From the NCBI RefSeq assembly GCF_003234795.2, contig NZ_CP126268.1, forward strand, positions 1 through 64,000: a stretch of DNA of 64,000 bases, written 5' to 3'. A model generated the notes under the pieces. The model was not told where the DNA came from. It saw only the letters and a list, made by a program, of their open reading frames with translations, and did not search any database. Of the stretch, positions 14,304 through 23,184 are shown one piece after another (the first letter of the stretch is position 1; each line of letters opens with the position of its first letter). The stretch is from Curtobacterium sp. MCLR17_032. GTDB lineage: Bacteria > Actinomycetota > Actinomycetes > Actinomycetales > Microbacteriaceae. The translations under genes and the position numbers were made by a program.

Positions 14304-14339
14304 CAGAACGCCCCGTCGCTCTCGCGACGGGGCGTTCTG
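14304..14339 (+). terminator. Terminator after the rhomboid gene
   Basis: CAGAACGCCCCGTCGC (14304-14319) pairs perfectly over 16 bp with 14324-14339; loop TCTC; followed by TCGTTGG. Strong terminator for the ppiA-rhomboid transcript. Confidence 0.85.
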
Positions 14340-14394
14340 TCGTTGGTGCGTGATGTTGATCCGTCTCGGGCTCCGATGCCGTGCCGAACTGCGT

Positions 14395-15000
14395 GCCGAA
14401 CGCCGAACGCCGAACGCCGATCGCCGATCGCCGAACGCCGATGCCGTGACGTGCCTGGCTGTGATGCCACGCCACGCCGTGCTGGGTGTGCCGTGATGCC
14501 GAGGCTCGCCGTCCCCTCCTGTGCCGTCCTGGGTGTGCCGAGGCTCGCCCTCCCTCCCGTCCCTGGGCGGGTGTGCCGTGTGGTGCCGAGACCCGCGGTC
14601 CCGTCCTGTGTCGGGGTGGGTGTGCCGTGTGGTGCCGAGACCCGCGGTCCCCTCCTGTGTCGGGATGGGTGTGCCGTGTGGTGCCGAGACCCGCGGTCCC
14701 CTCCTGTGTCGGGATGGGCGTGCCGCATCGTGCGAGACCCGCTGAGTCTCGCTGTACCGTCCAGTCCAGTCCCGTCCCGTCCCGGGCCGAGACTTGCCTC
14801 GGCGTGCCGTTCCGTCCCGTCTCGTTCCGTGCCGTGTTCCGGCGCCATGCATGCTGGGCCGTGCCGTGCCGTGCCGTGCCGCGGCGTGTGGTGCCGACAC
14901 GCACCGAGTCGCGCCGTGCGGTGTTGCGGTGGCGTGCGGGTTGCGCGGTGGCGAGCTGAGCCGTGCAGGCTGCGACGGTGGGACGCGCCGTGCCCTGCAG
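14395..15000. repeat. Non-coding short-repeat region with a 49-bp tandem array
   Basis: About 14395-14450 holds a 7-bp repeat (CGAACGC/CGATCGC, about seven copies). 14572-14718 is a 49-bp tandem repeat with units at 14572, 14621 and 14670, each beginning TGTGCCGTGTGGTGCCGAGA. From 14755 to 14900 the DNA is made of CCCGT/GTGCC pentamers, including four GTGCC in a row near 14860. Frames across it are compositional artefacts: none has a plausible protein, and the periods are not all multiples of three. It lies between the convergent rhomboid and crgA genes. Confidence 0.88.
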
Positions 15001-15129
15001 CGGGGCGGCGCCGGCTGGGCGCGAGCGACGCCTCCCCAGAGCAGACCAGCGTTCGAATGGCGTCCCGACCAGGACGAGATCCGGCAGGTCCCGTGCCCAC
15101 CGCCTCGTTCTCCACACCCATCCGCCGAG

Positions 15130-15309
15130 TTGTCCACAGCTGGGGATAGATCGGTGAGTTACACGCGTGTGATTATCCCCACTGTGGAGGAGCCTGTGGA
15201 GAACTCCGGGGCGCGGGTGGGGACAACCGTGTGGAGAACGTACGGATCTGTGGAGAACGGGGTTGAGCCTCCCGACCGGGACGCCCTCGCGCCGGTTGCT
15301 TGTGGACAG
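15130..15309. other. Secondary cluster of DnaA-box-like sites
   Basis: Within 180 bp are TTGTCCACA (15130-15138), TTATCCCCA (15173-15181), minus-strand TCCTCCACA (15183-15191), three minus-strand TTCTCCACA (15195-15203, 15230-15238, 15249-15257) and minus-strand CTGTCCACA (15301-15309). Six of the seven fit YYNTCCACA. The segment is between convergent genes, not upstream of either, so it is not a promoter-linked control site. It could be a DnaA-titrating or reactivating locus, or an outlying part of the origin; function is inferred. Confidence 0.6.
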
Positions 15310-15399
15310 AGCCGACCAGAGCTGGTGCTGGCGCGAACGACGACGCCCGCCGCACCGGAACCGGTGCGACGGGCGTCGAGGAAGCGTTCGAGCGGGTGG

Positions 15400-15654
15400 T
15401 CAGCGCCACCGCGTGGTCATGAGGAAGCCGACGAACATGATGCCGAAGCCGATCAAGATGTTCCACGAGTTCAGCGACGGGACCGGGAGCGTGCCGCCGG
15501 AGACGTAGAAGACGATGACCCATGCGAGTCCGATCAGCATGAAGCCGAACATGACGGGCTTGAACCACACGGGGTTCGGCTGGTCCCCCGCGGTGTCGAC
15601 CGAGTCGGCTCGGGTCGTCCGGGCGGGCTTGGTGCGGTCCTTGTCCATGGCCAT
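15400..15654 (-). CDS. crgA: Cell division protein CrgA
   Basis: An 84-aa protein of the CrgA family, a small membrane protein that in actinobacteria recruits wall-synthesis partners to the septum (family knowledge). A charged N-terminus (about 28 residues) is followed by two membrane spans (about 35-55 and 66-81), with the conserved NPVWFKPVMFGFMLIG and SWNILIGFGIMFVGF segments. The start at 15654 has AGGA about 10 bases upstream; a second ATG two codons later is an alternative. The location beside pabA and the pknB locus is the standard one. Confidence 0.9.
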   Translation of the reverse strand: MAMDKDRTKPARTTRADSVDTAGDQPNPVWFKPVMFGFMLIGLAWVIVFYVSGGTLPVPSLNSWNILIGFGIMFVGFLMTTRWR

Positions 15655-15737
15655 GGCCGGTATCCTACCGTCACCATGCGTGAGTTCCGGCCTCGTCGGA
15701 CGTGACTCACATCCCCCACGAGTACGGTGAACGGCCA

Positions 15738-16376
15738 ATGACCAAGATCCTCGTCGTCGACAACTACGACAGCTTCGTGTACACCCTCAACGGCTACGTC
15801 CAGCAGCTCGGTGCGGACACCGACGTCGTGCGGAACGACGCCTTCCCGGAGAGTGAGATCGCCGACCGGATCGCCGAGTACGACGGCGTCCTGCTGTCTC
15901 CTGGCCCGGGCACCCCCGCCGACGCCGGCGTCTCGATCCCGACCGTGCGTGCGGCCATCGCGGCGGACAAGCCCCTGCTGGGCGTCTGCCTCGGACACCA
16001 GGCGATCGCCGAGGCCCTGGGCGCCACGGTCACGCACGCCGACGAGCTGATGCACGGCAAGACGTCGCAGGTCGACCACGACGACAGCGTGCTGTTCACC
16101 GGTGTCCCGCACCCCTTCACGGCGACGCGGTACCACTCACTGGCGATCGTCGACGGCACGGTCCCGGACGAGCTGACGATCACGGCCCGGACCGCGGGCG
16201 GCGTCATCATGGGTGTGCAGCACCGTGGCGCACCGGTCTACGGCGTGCAGTTCCACCCGGAGTCCGTCCTCACCGAGGGTGGCTACCGGATGGTCGGCAA
16301 CTGGCTCGAGACGGCGGGCCTCAGTGGCGCCGCCGAGCGGGCTGCTGGACTCGGCCCGCTCATCTCCGGACGCTGA
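15738..16376 (+). CDS. pabA: Aminodeoxychorismate/anthranilate synthase component II (glutamine amidotransferase)
   Basis: A class-I glutamine amidotransferase that supplies ammonia to a chorismate-using partner for p-aminobenzoate or tryptophan synthesis. The chosen ATG at 15738 gives 212 aa with the typical start MTKILVVDNYDSF; the frame extends 12 codons upstream to a GTG. The nucleophile is Cys84 in GVCLGHQ and the catalytic His-Glu pair is in FHPESVLTEGG. The gene is isolated from trp or pab partners; in Mycobacterium the same gene at this spot is called trpG, so the pathway is ambiguous. After the stop, 16380-16415 has a 13-bp direct repeat (CCGACGGCTGACC). Confidence 0.9.
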   Translation: MTKILVVDNYDSFVYTLNGYVQQLGADTDVVRNDAFPESEIADRIAEYDGVLLSPGPGTPADAGVSIPTVRAAIAADKPLLGVCLGHQAIAEALGATVTHADELMHGKTSQVDHDDSVLFTGVPHPFTATRYHSLAIVDGTVPDELTITARTAGGVIMGVQHRGAPVYGVQFHPESVLTEGGYRMVGNWLETAGLSGAAERAAGLGPLISGR

Positions 16377-16562
16377 CCAGCCGACGGCTGACCGCCCGAC
16401 GGCTGACCATCGGCACGCTCCGGCCAGGTCGATGGAGTCGGCCCGACCGGCCGTTCCGGCCTGACGAGCCGAGTCGGCTGACCGGTCGCGGCGTGCCGGT
16501 CGTGTCGGCCCCGTTGTTCGCCTCGGACTGATCGGCCGCCGTCAGGACGTCGACCCCAGTGG

Positions 16563-18413
16563 TCAGTTGCCCCTGTCGCCCGGGTTCAGCGATCCGCCGC
16601 CGCCGTTCGTCGCGCCGCCACCGGTGGCCGCACCGCCGCCGTTCGACGTGCCGCCACCGGGTGCCGGCTGGCGCGACGGCTGCCGCTGCGGCTGTGCCGA
16701 GGCTGCGCAGTAGGTCAGCGTGACCGTGGTGCCCTGGGGGACGTCGCCCGCGGGCACGCTCTGCTGCGTCACCGTAGTGCCCGTGCAGGCGTACGACGGC
16801 GCGGGCTGCACGGTGAGACCCTTGCCGGCGAGCGTGGACCGGGCGGTGTCGAACGGCTGCTGTGTGACGTCCGGCAGCTGGACCTTGCCGTTCGACACGA
16901 CGAGGTTCACGACCGAGCCCTTGGCCTGTGTGACGCCCGACGCCGGGTCGCTGCTCAGCACCGTGCCCTCGGGCACCGTCGGCGAGTAGTCCGAGCTGAC
17001 CGCGCCGACCGAGAAGCCCGCGGCGTCAAGGGCCTTGGTGGCGGCGTCCTGCGTCTGCGACCGGACGTCCGGCACGGCGATCTGCTCCGGTCCGGTCGAC
17101 ACGACGACCCGGATCTCCTGGTCACGAGCAACGGAGGTCTTCGCGTCCGGGACGGTCCGGATCACGTCGTCCTTGTCGACGCTGTCCGAGGGTTCGTCGT
17201 CGCGCGCAGCCTTCAGTCCACGACGTTCGAGTGTCGCCTGGGCTTGGTCGTAGGTCTGGCCGGCGACGCTGGGCACCTTGATCGACGAACTGACCGGCGG
17301 CTTGCCCGGCTCGAGGTTCGCGACGAAGTAGGCGACGGCGGCGATGACCGCGATGGTGAGGACGATCCCGAGCCAGATCCAGGCGACGGGGGGCCGGTTC
17401 TGGGTCCGCTGGGGTCGGCGCTCGGAGGTGTCGTCGAGTTCGCGGAAGGCGACGTCGGCGTTGGCGGCCGCACGGGGGTTGACCCCGAACAGCAGCGCGG
17501 CGTCGTCCGCCGCGGCGGCCGCGAGCTTCTTCTTCGAGATCGGGACGTGTCCGGCGGCGGCCTGCTGCAGGTCGCGGCGGAACTCCGCAGCGTTCTGGAA
17601 CCGACGGGTGCGGTCCTTCACGAGGGCGTGCAGGGTGACGGCGTCGAGTGCCGGCGAGACCGTCGACGTCATCGTGGACGGCGCGACGGGCTGCTCGCTG
17701 ACGTGCTGGTAGGCGACGGCGACCGGGGAGGCGCCACGGAAGGGCGGGTGTCCGGTGAGCAGCTCGAACAGCACGATGCCGGTCGAGTACAGGTCGGTGC
17801 GGGCGTCGACGACCTCGCCGCGGGCCTGCTCCGGGGAGAAGTACGACGCGGTGCCGAGGATCGACGTGGTCTGCGCCACGGTGGCCGATGTGTCCGTGAT
17901 GGCGCGGGCGATGCCGAAGTCCATCACCTTGACCTGGCCCGAGTGGGTGATCATGACGTTCGCGGGCTTGATGTCGCGGTGGACGACACCGGCGCGGTGG
18001 GAGAACTCGAGCGCGGTGAGGATGCCCTCGACGATGCGCGCGGCTTCTTCCTGCACGACCGGACCCTCGGCGACGATCTCGCTCAGCGGGCGGCCCTCGA
18101 CGTACTCCATGACGATGAAGGGGACCTGCACCTCGGCGCCCGAGGACTCGCGCACGGTCTCTTCGCCGGCGTCGTAGACACGGACGATCGTCGGGTGGGC
18201 CATGCGGGCCGCCGCCTGCGCCTCCTGCCGGAAGCGCGTGCGGAACGCCGGGTCGTTCGCGAGACTCGGCTTGAGCAGCTTCACGGCCACTCGCCGGCCC
18301 AGTCGCGTGTCGGTGCCCACGTGCACGGTGGCCATGCCGCCGCGTCCGATGACGTCACCGATCTCGTACCGGTTGGCGAGGAGCGTGATCCCCGCGGTCA
18401 CACCTTCAGGCAC
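16563..18413 (-). CDS. pknB: Serine/threonine protein kinase PknB with three PASTA domains
   Basis: A receptor-type kinase that senses cell-wall fragments through PASTA domains and phosphorylates division and wall proteins. The start is GTG at 18413, with GGAGGAG six bases upstream, giving 616 aa. The kinase domain has the Gly loop GRGGMATV (23-30), Lys45, HRDIKPAN with Asp147, and DFG at 165-167. A membrane span lies at about 344-365, then PASTA units at about 379-441, 446-508 and 512-573 and a Gly-rich tail. It is the last gene of the wall-signalling locus but is separated from pknA by a hairpin. Confidence 0.95.
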   Translation of the reverse strand: MPEGVTAGITLLANRYEIGDVIGRGGMATVHVGTDTRLGRRVAVKLLKPSLANDPAFRTRFRQEAQAAARMAHPTIVRVYDAGEETVRESSGAEVQVPFIVMEYVEGRPLSEIVAEGPVVQEEAARIVEGILTALEFSHRAGVVHRDIKPANVMITHSGQVKVMDFGIARAITDTSATVAQTTSILGTASYFSPEQARGEVVDARTDLYSTGIVLFELLTGHPPFRGASPVAVAYQHVSEQPVAPSTMTSTVSPALDAVTLHALVKDRTRRFQNAAEFRRDLQQAAAGHVPISKKKLAAAAADDAALLFGVNPRAAANADVAFRELDDTSERRPQRTQNRPPVAWIWLGIVLTIAVIAAVAYFVANLEPGKPPVSSSIKVPSVAGQTYDQAQATLERRGLKAARDDEPSDSVDKDDVIRTVPDAKTSVARDQEIRVVVSTGPEQIAVPDVRSQTQDAATKALDAAGFSVGAVSSDYSPTVPEGTVLSSDPASGVTQAKGSVVNLVVSNGKVQLPDVTQQPFDTARSTLAGKGLTVQPAPSYACTGTTVTQQSVPAGDVPQGTTVTLTYCAASAQPQRQPSRQPAPGGGTSNGGGAATGGGATNGGGGSLNPGDRGN

Positions 18414-18510
18414 GTACTCCTCCGAATGTCCGTCCGGGCAAGTGTACGGCAGGGGTCTCTGGGGGGACGCTGGCTGGCCGTGCTCCACGAGCAACCGTTA
18501 CCGGAACGTG

Positions 18511-18545
18511 GCGAGGCCCCGACACGTTCCGTGCCGGGGCCTCGC
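18511..18545 (-). terminator. Hairpin between pknA and pknB
   Basis: GCGAGGCCCCG (18511-18521) pairs with CGGGGCCTCGC (18535-18545), with three further pairs inside after one mismatch. Located 22 bases after the pknA stop and about 100 bases before the pknB start, it should reduce read-through, so pknB probably has its own promoter as well. Confidence 0.7.
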
Positions 18546-18566
18546 GGGGGTGGTGCAGGTGGTGCG

Positions 18567-20297
18567 TCAGTCCTGCGGCGTCGCCGTCGAGGTCGGCGCG
18601 TCCGTCGGCTCGACGGGGGCGACCCACGTGGCGGTGGCCGGGTCCGAGGTGCTCGACGCGGCGAGGTTGCCACACGTCACCGTGTAGGACAGGGTGACGT
18701 CGTCGCCGGCCTGGTCGGCCTGGATGTCGACCGACGTCTCCGAGGTGTCACCGCTCGTGGCGCCGCTGGCGTCCTTGCCGCCGGAGACCGTCCACGAGTA
18801 CTTCGAGACGGTGTACCCGGTCGGGCAGGTGGCGGTCGACCAGCTGAACGTCACGGCTCCGGTGGCGGAGACCGCGCCGGCGCTCGGGGTGTTCGGCTTG
18901 TTGACCGACGGCGGCGCGGTGTACTCACGCAGGGTGATGAGTGCGCCGTCCGACAGGCTGCCGGTGGGGCTGATCGACTGCACCGTGTTCGCCTGCTCGG
19001 CGGTCTCGGCCGGATCGCCGTCCTGCACCTGGACGGCGAAGCCCATGCTCTGCAGTTCCGTCTGGACCTGGTCGGTCGCCCGCCCGATGTAGTCGGCGGG
19101 GTTGATCGTCGTCCGGGTCTCGGTCGGGGTTGCCGACGGTTCCTGGCTCGGCGCCTGCGACCTCGTCTGCGACGGAGCACTGCTCTGGGACGCGGACGGG
19201 TCGGGGTCCTGGTCTGCGTTCGCGAAGACGAGCACACCGATCACGATCGCCGCGATGAGCACGACGGCGCCGACGAGCCACCAGATCCAGGCGCGGCTCT
19301 TCTTCTCGTCGGTGTCGTCCTCGGGACCGGCGGGGCTGCGCGGCGCACCGCCACCGACGACCGGCGCGTTCGCCTGGGTGCCGATGAGGGCGGTGGCGGC
19401 GTCGTTGCCCGGGGGCGGGTTGAACGCGACCGTCCCGGCGCCGCCGATGGCCGGCACCGCCACGGTCGCCGCAGCGACGTCACCGCGACGGAGGGCCTGG
19501 GCGGCGCGGGCGAGGTTCGCCGCGGTCGCCGGACGGTCGGCGGGCTTCTTCGCGATGCAGGACATCACGAGGGCGGCCACCGGCTCCGGGACGGTCCCCG
19601 GCAGCGCGGGCGGCTGGTCGTTGATGTGTGCCATCGCGATGGCGACCTGCGACTCGCCCGTGAAGGGTCGACGACCCGCCAGGCACTCGTACGCGACGAT
19701 GCCGAGCGAGTACACGTCCGTCGACGGCGAGGCGGGATGGCCGCTCGCCTGCTCCGGCGACAGGTACTGGACGGTGCCCATGACCTGGCCGGTCGCGGTG
19801 AGCGGGACCTGATCGGCGATGCGGGCGATCCCGAAGTCGGTGATCTTGACGCGGCCGTCCGGCGTGATGAGCAGGTTGCCCGGCTTGATGTCGCGGTGCA
19901 CCAGGCCGACGGCGTGCGCTGCCTGCAGGGCATTCGCGGTCTGGGCGACGATGTCGAGGACCTTGTCGACGGGCAGGGTGTGCTCGCGCTCGATCATCGT
20001 GGACAGGGCTTCGCCGGGGACGAGTTCCATCACGAGGTAGGCGCTGCCGTCTTCCTCGCCGTAGTCGAACACGTTGGCGATGCCCTCGTGGTTGACGAGT
20101 GCGGCGTGCCGGGCCTCGGCGCGGAAGCGCTCGAGGAACCCGGGGTCGCCGAGGTACTCGTCCTTGAGGATCTTCAGGGCGACGGTGCGCCCGATGACGA
20201 GGTCAGTCGCCTGCCACACCTCTCCCATGCCGCCGATGGCGACTCGGGAGGAGAGCTGGTACCGCCCACCGAAGGTGAGTCCGCTGGTGGGTCTCAT
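18567..20297 (-). CDS. pknA: Serine/threonine protein kinase PknA-like, with extracellular PASTA and Ig/FN3-like domain
   Basis: A 576-aa kinase starting at the ATG at 20297 that overlaps the pbpA stop (ATGA). The kinase domain shows GGMGEV (22-27), Lys42, HRDIKPGN with Asp136 and DFG 154-156. After a Pro/Gly linker comes a membrane span (about 337-359). The outside part is a Ser/Pro-rich spacer, one PASTA-like unit (about 399-460) and a beta-rich domain (466-562) with two cysteines (491, 542) that could form a disulphide. Mycobacterial PknA lacks such an extracellular part, so the domain gain is notable. The name rests on synteny. Confidence 0.9.
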   Translation of the reverse strand: MRPTSGLTFGGRYQLSSRVAIGGMGEVWQATDLVIGRTVALKILKDEYLGDPGFLERFRAEARHAALVNHEGIANVFDYGEEDGSAYLVMELVPGEALSTMIEREHTLPVDKVLDIVAQTANALQAAHAVGLVHRDIKPGNLLITPDGRVKITDFGIARIADQVPLTATGQVMGTVQYLSPEQASGHPASPSTDVYSLGIVAYECLAGRRPFTGESQVAIAMAHINDQPPALPGTVPEPVAALVMSCIAKKPADRPATAANLARAAQALRRGDVAAATVAVPAIGGAGTVAFNPPPGNDAATALIGTQANAPVVGGGAPRSPAGPEDDTDEKKSRAWIWWLVGAVVLIAAIVIGVLVFANADQDPDPSASQSSAPSQTRSQAPSQEPSATPTETRTTINPADYIGRATDQVQTELQSMGFAVQVQDGDPAETAEQANTVQSISPTGSLSDGALITLREYTAPPSVNKPNTPSAGAVSATGAVTFSWSTATCPTGYTVSKYSWTVSGGKDASGATSGDTSETSVDIQADQAGDDVTLSYTVTCGNLAASSTSDPATATWVAPVEPTDAPTSTATPQD

Positions 20298-21748
20298 TTG
20301 TTCAGCACCGCCTCCATGACCTTCTTCGCGACGGGAGCCGCGACCGTGTTGCCGACTCCGGACTGCCCGAGCCCGCCGCCGTTCCCGACGACCACGGCGA
20401 CCGCGACCTCCGGGTCCTTGGCCGGGGCGAAGCCCGTGAACCAGAGAGTGTAGGGATCGCCCGTGCCGCCCTCGGCCGTGCCGGTCTTGCCAGCGACGTC
20501 GACACCGTCGATCTTCGCATTCGTTCCGGTCCCCGCGTTCACGACGCTCTGCATCGCTTCGGTCAGGTCGGACGCCGCGTCGGACGACAGCGGGGCGCTG
20601 TACTGCTTCGGCGAGAACGAGTCGACCGTCTTCAGGTCGCTCGTCTCGATCGACTCGACGAGCGACGGCTGCATGACACGCCCGCCGTTCGCGATGCCGG
20701 CGGAGACCATCGCCATCTGCAGCGGGGTCACGCGGTCGCTGGCCTGGCCGAACGAGCTGAGCATGAGCTCGGCCGTCGACTCGGGCTCCGGGTACTGGCT
20801 CGGGGTCGCCGAGGTCGGCACGTCGATGACGTTGCCGAAACCGTACTCGTCCGCGGTCTTCTTGATCGTCTCGTAGCCGAGCTTCCGGCCGAGTTCGGCG
20901 AACGGGATGTTGCACGAGTACTGGATCGCGACGCGGAGCTTGACCTGGTCGCCACCGCCACAGCTGCCGCCCTCGGCGTTGTTGATCCGCGAGCTGCTGC
21001 CCGGCAGGGTCAAGGTCGACGGGTTCGGCAGTGTCGAGTCGAGCGTGTAGTCCCCGCTCGCCAGGGCCGCGGAGGCGACCACGAGCTTGAACACCGATCC
21101 GGGCGTGTACAGGTCGCCGGCGATGGCACGGTTCGCCAGCGGCTTCGAGGCGTCGGCCTCGAGCGCCTGGTAGCGCGCGATGACGTCCTTGGTGTCGTGC
21201 GAGGTGAGGGTGTTGGGGTCGTAGCCCGGCTTCGACACCATCGCCAGGATCTTGCCCGTCTTCGGCTGGATCGCGACGACCGCGCCGGTGTTCGCGCCGA
21301 GGGCGTCGTACGCGGCCTGCTGCACGTCGGGGTCGATCGTCAGGTTGACGTTGTCGCCCTGGACGTCCTGTCCGGTGAGGATCGCGTTGAGGTTCTGGAA
21401 GAACGAGTCGTCGCTGTTGCCCGACAGCACGGCGTTCTCGGCGCTCTCGATGCCCGAGTTGCCCTGACCGATCGTGAAGTAGCCAGTGACGGCCGAGTAG
21501 AGAGCGCCGTTGTTGTACTTGCGCTGGTACTGGTACTGGTCGTCGACCGCGGTGGACTCGGCGATCGGCTTGCCGTCGACCAGGATCGCCCCACGCTTGG
21601 TGGAGTAACTGTCCAGGATGGTTCGGGAGTTCCGGCTGTCGGCACGGAGCGAGTCCGCCGCGAAGAACTGGATGGACGTCGTCGACACGAAGAGCGCGAC
21701 GAACATGAGCACGACGACGGTCGAGACGCCGCGGAGTTGGCGGTTCAC
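20294..21748 (-). CDS. pbpA: Penicillin-binding protein 2 (PbpA), peptidoglycan transpeptidase
   Basis: A class-B penicillin-binding protein that cross-links peptidoglycan together with the SEDS polymerase encoded just upstream. 484 aa: cytoplasmic tip, one signal-anchor span (about 8-27), a PBP dimerisation region, then the transpeptidase with SVFK (Ser218, Lys221), SCN (278-280) and KTG (421-423). All catalytic motifs are intact. Both ends overlap neighbours by 4 bases (ATGA), so rodA-pbpA-pknA are translationally coupled. Confidence 0.95.
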   Translation of the reverse strand: MNRQLRGVSTVVVLMFVALFVSTTSIQFFAADSLRADSRNSRTILDSYSTKRGAILVDGKPIAESTAVDDQYQYQRKYNNGALYSAVTGYFTIGQGNSGIESAENAVLSGNSDDSFFQNLNAILTGQDVQGDNVNLTIDPDVQQAAYDALGANTGAVVAIQPKTGKILAMVSKPGYDPNTLTSHDTKDVIARYQALEADASKPLANRAIAGDLYTPGSVFKLVVASAALASGDYTLDSTLPNPSTLTLPGSSSRINNAEGGSCGGGDQVKLRVAIQYSCNIPFAELGRKLGYETIKKTADEYGFGNVIDVPTSATPSQYPEPESTAELMLSSFGQASDRVTPLQMAMVSAGIANGGRVMQPSLVESIETSDLKTVDSFSPKQYSAPLSSDAASDLTEAMQSVVNAGTGTNAKIDGVDVAGKTGTAEGGTGDPYTLWFTGFAPAKDPEVAVAVVVGNGGGLGQSGVGNTVAAPVAKKVMEAVLNK

Positions 21749-23184
21749 CGGCGCTCCTTCCTGGACCGGCCACGGCCGGTGTTGCCCCGCTCCGACAGCG
21801 CACCCTGCTGGACGCGCTGTTCGGCGGGGATCGAGTCGGTCAGCCGCAGCAGCATCGCCGCGATGATCCAGTTCGCCACGAGGGACGAACCACCTGCCGC
21901 CATGAACGGCGTGGTGAGTCCGGTGACCGGGATGATCCGGGTGATGCCACCGACGACGACGAAGACCTGCAGGGCGATCGTGAAGCCGAACCCGATGCCG
22001 AGCAGCTTGCCGAAGTCGTCCTGCGCCATGAAGCCGACGCGGATGCCCCGGGAGACCAGCACCACGAACAGGCCGAGGATCGCGAAGACCCCGATCAGCC
22101 CGAGCTCTTCACCGAGCGAGGCGATGATGTAGTCCGCGTTGGCGACCGGCGTGATGTACGGCCGGCCCTGCCCGAGCCCGGTGCCGGTGATCCCGCCGTT
22201 GGCGAAGCCGAACAGGCCCTGCACGAGCTGGTAGCTGCCCTGCGTCTGCCGCAGGAAGATCTGCTGGTCGAACGGGTCGAGCCACTGCTCGAAGCGGCCC
22301 TGCACGTAGACCAGGACGCTCGCCGCGATGAGGGCACCGCCGATGAACAGCACCAGGCCGATCACGACCCAGCTGAGCCGGGCGGTCGCGACGTAGATCA
22401 TCACGAGGAACAGGCCGAAGTACAGCAGGGCGGTGCCGAGGTCGCGCTGGAAGACCAGCACGCTCATCGCCACACCCCAGATGATGAGGATCGGGCCGAG
22501 GTCACGGGCACGCGGGAACGTCATGCCGAGGAACTTCCGGCCGACGATCGACAGGCTGTCCCGCGCGGTGACCAGGTAGCCGGCGAAGAACAGCGCCATG
22601 GTGATCTTCGCGAGCTCACCCGGTTGGAACGAGAACGGTCCGATCCGGATCCAGACCCGGGCACCGCCGATGTTCGTGCCGATGCCGGGCAGCATCGGCA
22701 GCAGGAGCAGCACGATGGTGAGCAGCATGAAGATGTAGCGGTAGCGCTGCAGGAACCGGTGGTTGCGCACGAGCAGGATCGTGATGATCGCGAACACCAT
22801 CGCCAGCAGGGTCCACGCGATCTGCTTGACGCCGATCGCCGCCCACCCGGAGACGCCGTTGTGGATGTCGATCCGGTAGATCTCGGCGATCCCGATGCCG
22901 TTGAGCACGAGGGCCACCGGCAGGATGAACGGGTCGGCGTTCTTCGCGACGACGCGCAGGATGACGTGCATCACGAGCGCCAGGCCGAGGATCGAGGCCG
23001 CGGTCCAGAGCACCGAGGTGTCGAAGACGCGGCCCTTGGTGCCGAGCTGCACGAGCACCATCGCACCGCCGCAGATGCCGCAGGCGATGACGAGCAGCAC
23101 GAGCTCGAGGTTCCGGGCCCGCGCGGGCTCCCGGAGCTTGATCGTGATCGCCTGGGTCAACGAGGGTGCGGCCGTGGCGCTCAT
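21745..23184 (-). CDS. rodA: SEDS-family peptidoglycan polymerase (RodA/FtsW)
   Basis: Polymerises lipid II into glycan strands as a partner of PbpA. The 479-aa protein has about ten to twelve membrane spans and the SEDS hallmarks: the conserved FQPGELAK motif (SFQPGELAKI), ALLYFGLFLVMIYVA and GGSSLVANW near the C-terminus. The RodA rather than FtsW assignment is by locus: the mycobacterial homologue in this operon is rodA. It overlaps pstP and pbpA by 4 bases each. Confidence 0.92.
   Translation of the reverse strand: MSATAAPSLTQAITIKLREPARARNLELVLLVIACGICGGAMVLVQLGTKGRVFDTSVLWTAASILGLALVMHVILRVVAKNADPFILPVALVLNGIGIAEIYRIDIHNGVSGWAAIGVKQIAWTLLAMVFAIITILLVRNHRFLQRYRYIFMLLTIVLLLLPMLPGIGTNIGGARVWIRIGPFSFQPGELAKITMALFFAGYLVTARDSLSIVGRKFLGMTFPRARDLGPILIIWGVAMSVLVFQRDLGTALLYFGLFLVMIYVATARLSWVVIGLVLFIGGALIAASVLVYVQGRFEQWLDPFDQQIFLRQTQGSYQLVQGLFGFANGGITGTGLGQGRPYITPVANADYIIASLGEELGLIGVFAILGLFVVLVSRGIRVGFMAQDDFGKLLGIGFGFTIALQVFVVVGGITRIIPVTGLTTPFMAAGGSSLVANWIIAAMLLRLTDSIPAEQRVQQGALSERGNTGRGRSRKERR

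Noticed and set aside
14572..14718. CRISPR array
   Set aside because: 49-bp units are contiguous and no spacers separate them.
13148..15121. A 657-codon minus-strand frame, and several plus-strand frames, through the repeat region
   Set aside because: They cross 49-bp and 5-bp repeats and overlap ppiA and rhomboid; the peptide is a low-complexity artefact.
17244..20453. A 1069-codon open frame on the plus strand opposite pknB and pknA
   Set aside because: It is antisense to clear kinase genes; its translation is Arg/Gly/Asp-rich without domains, a by-product of GC-biased third positions.
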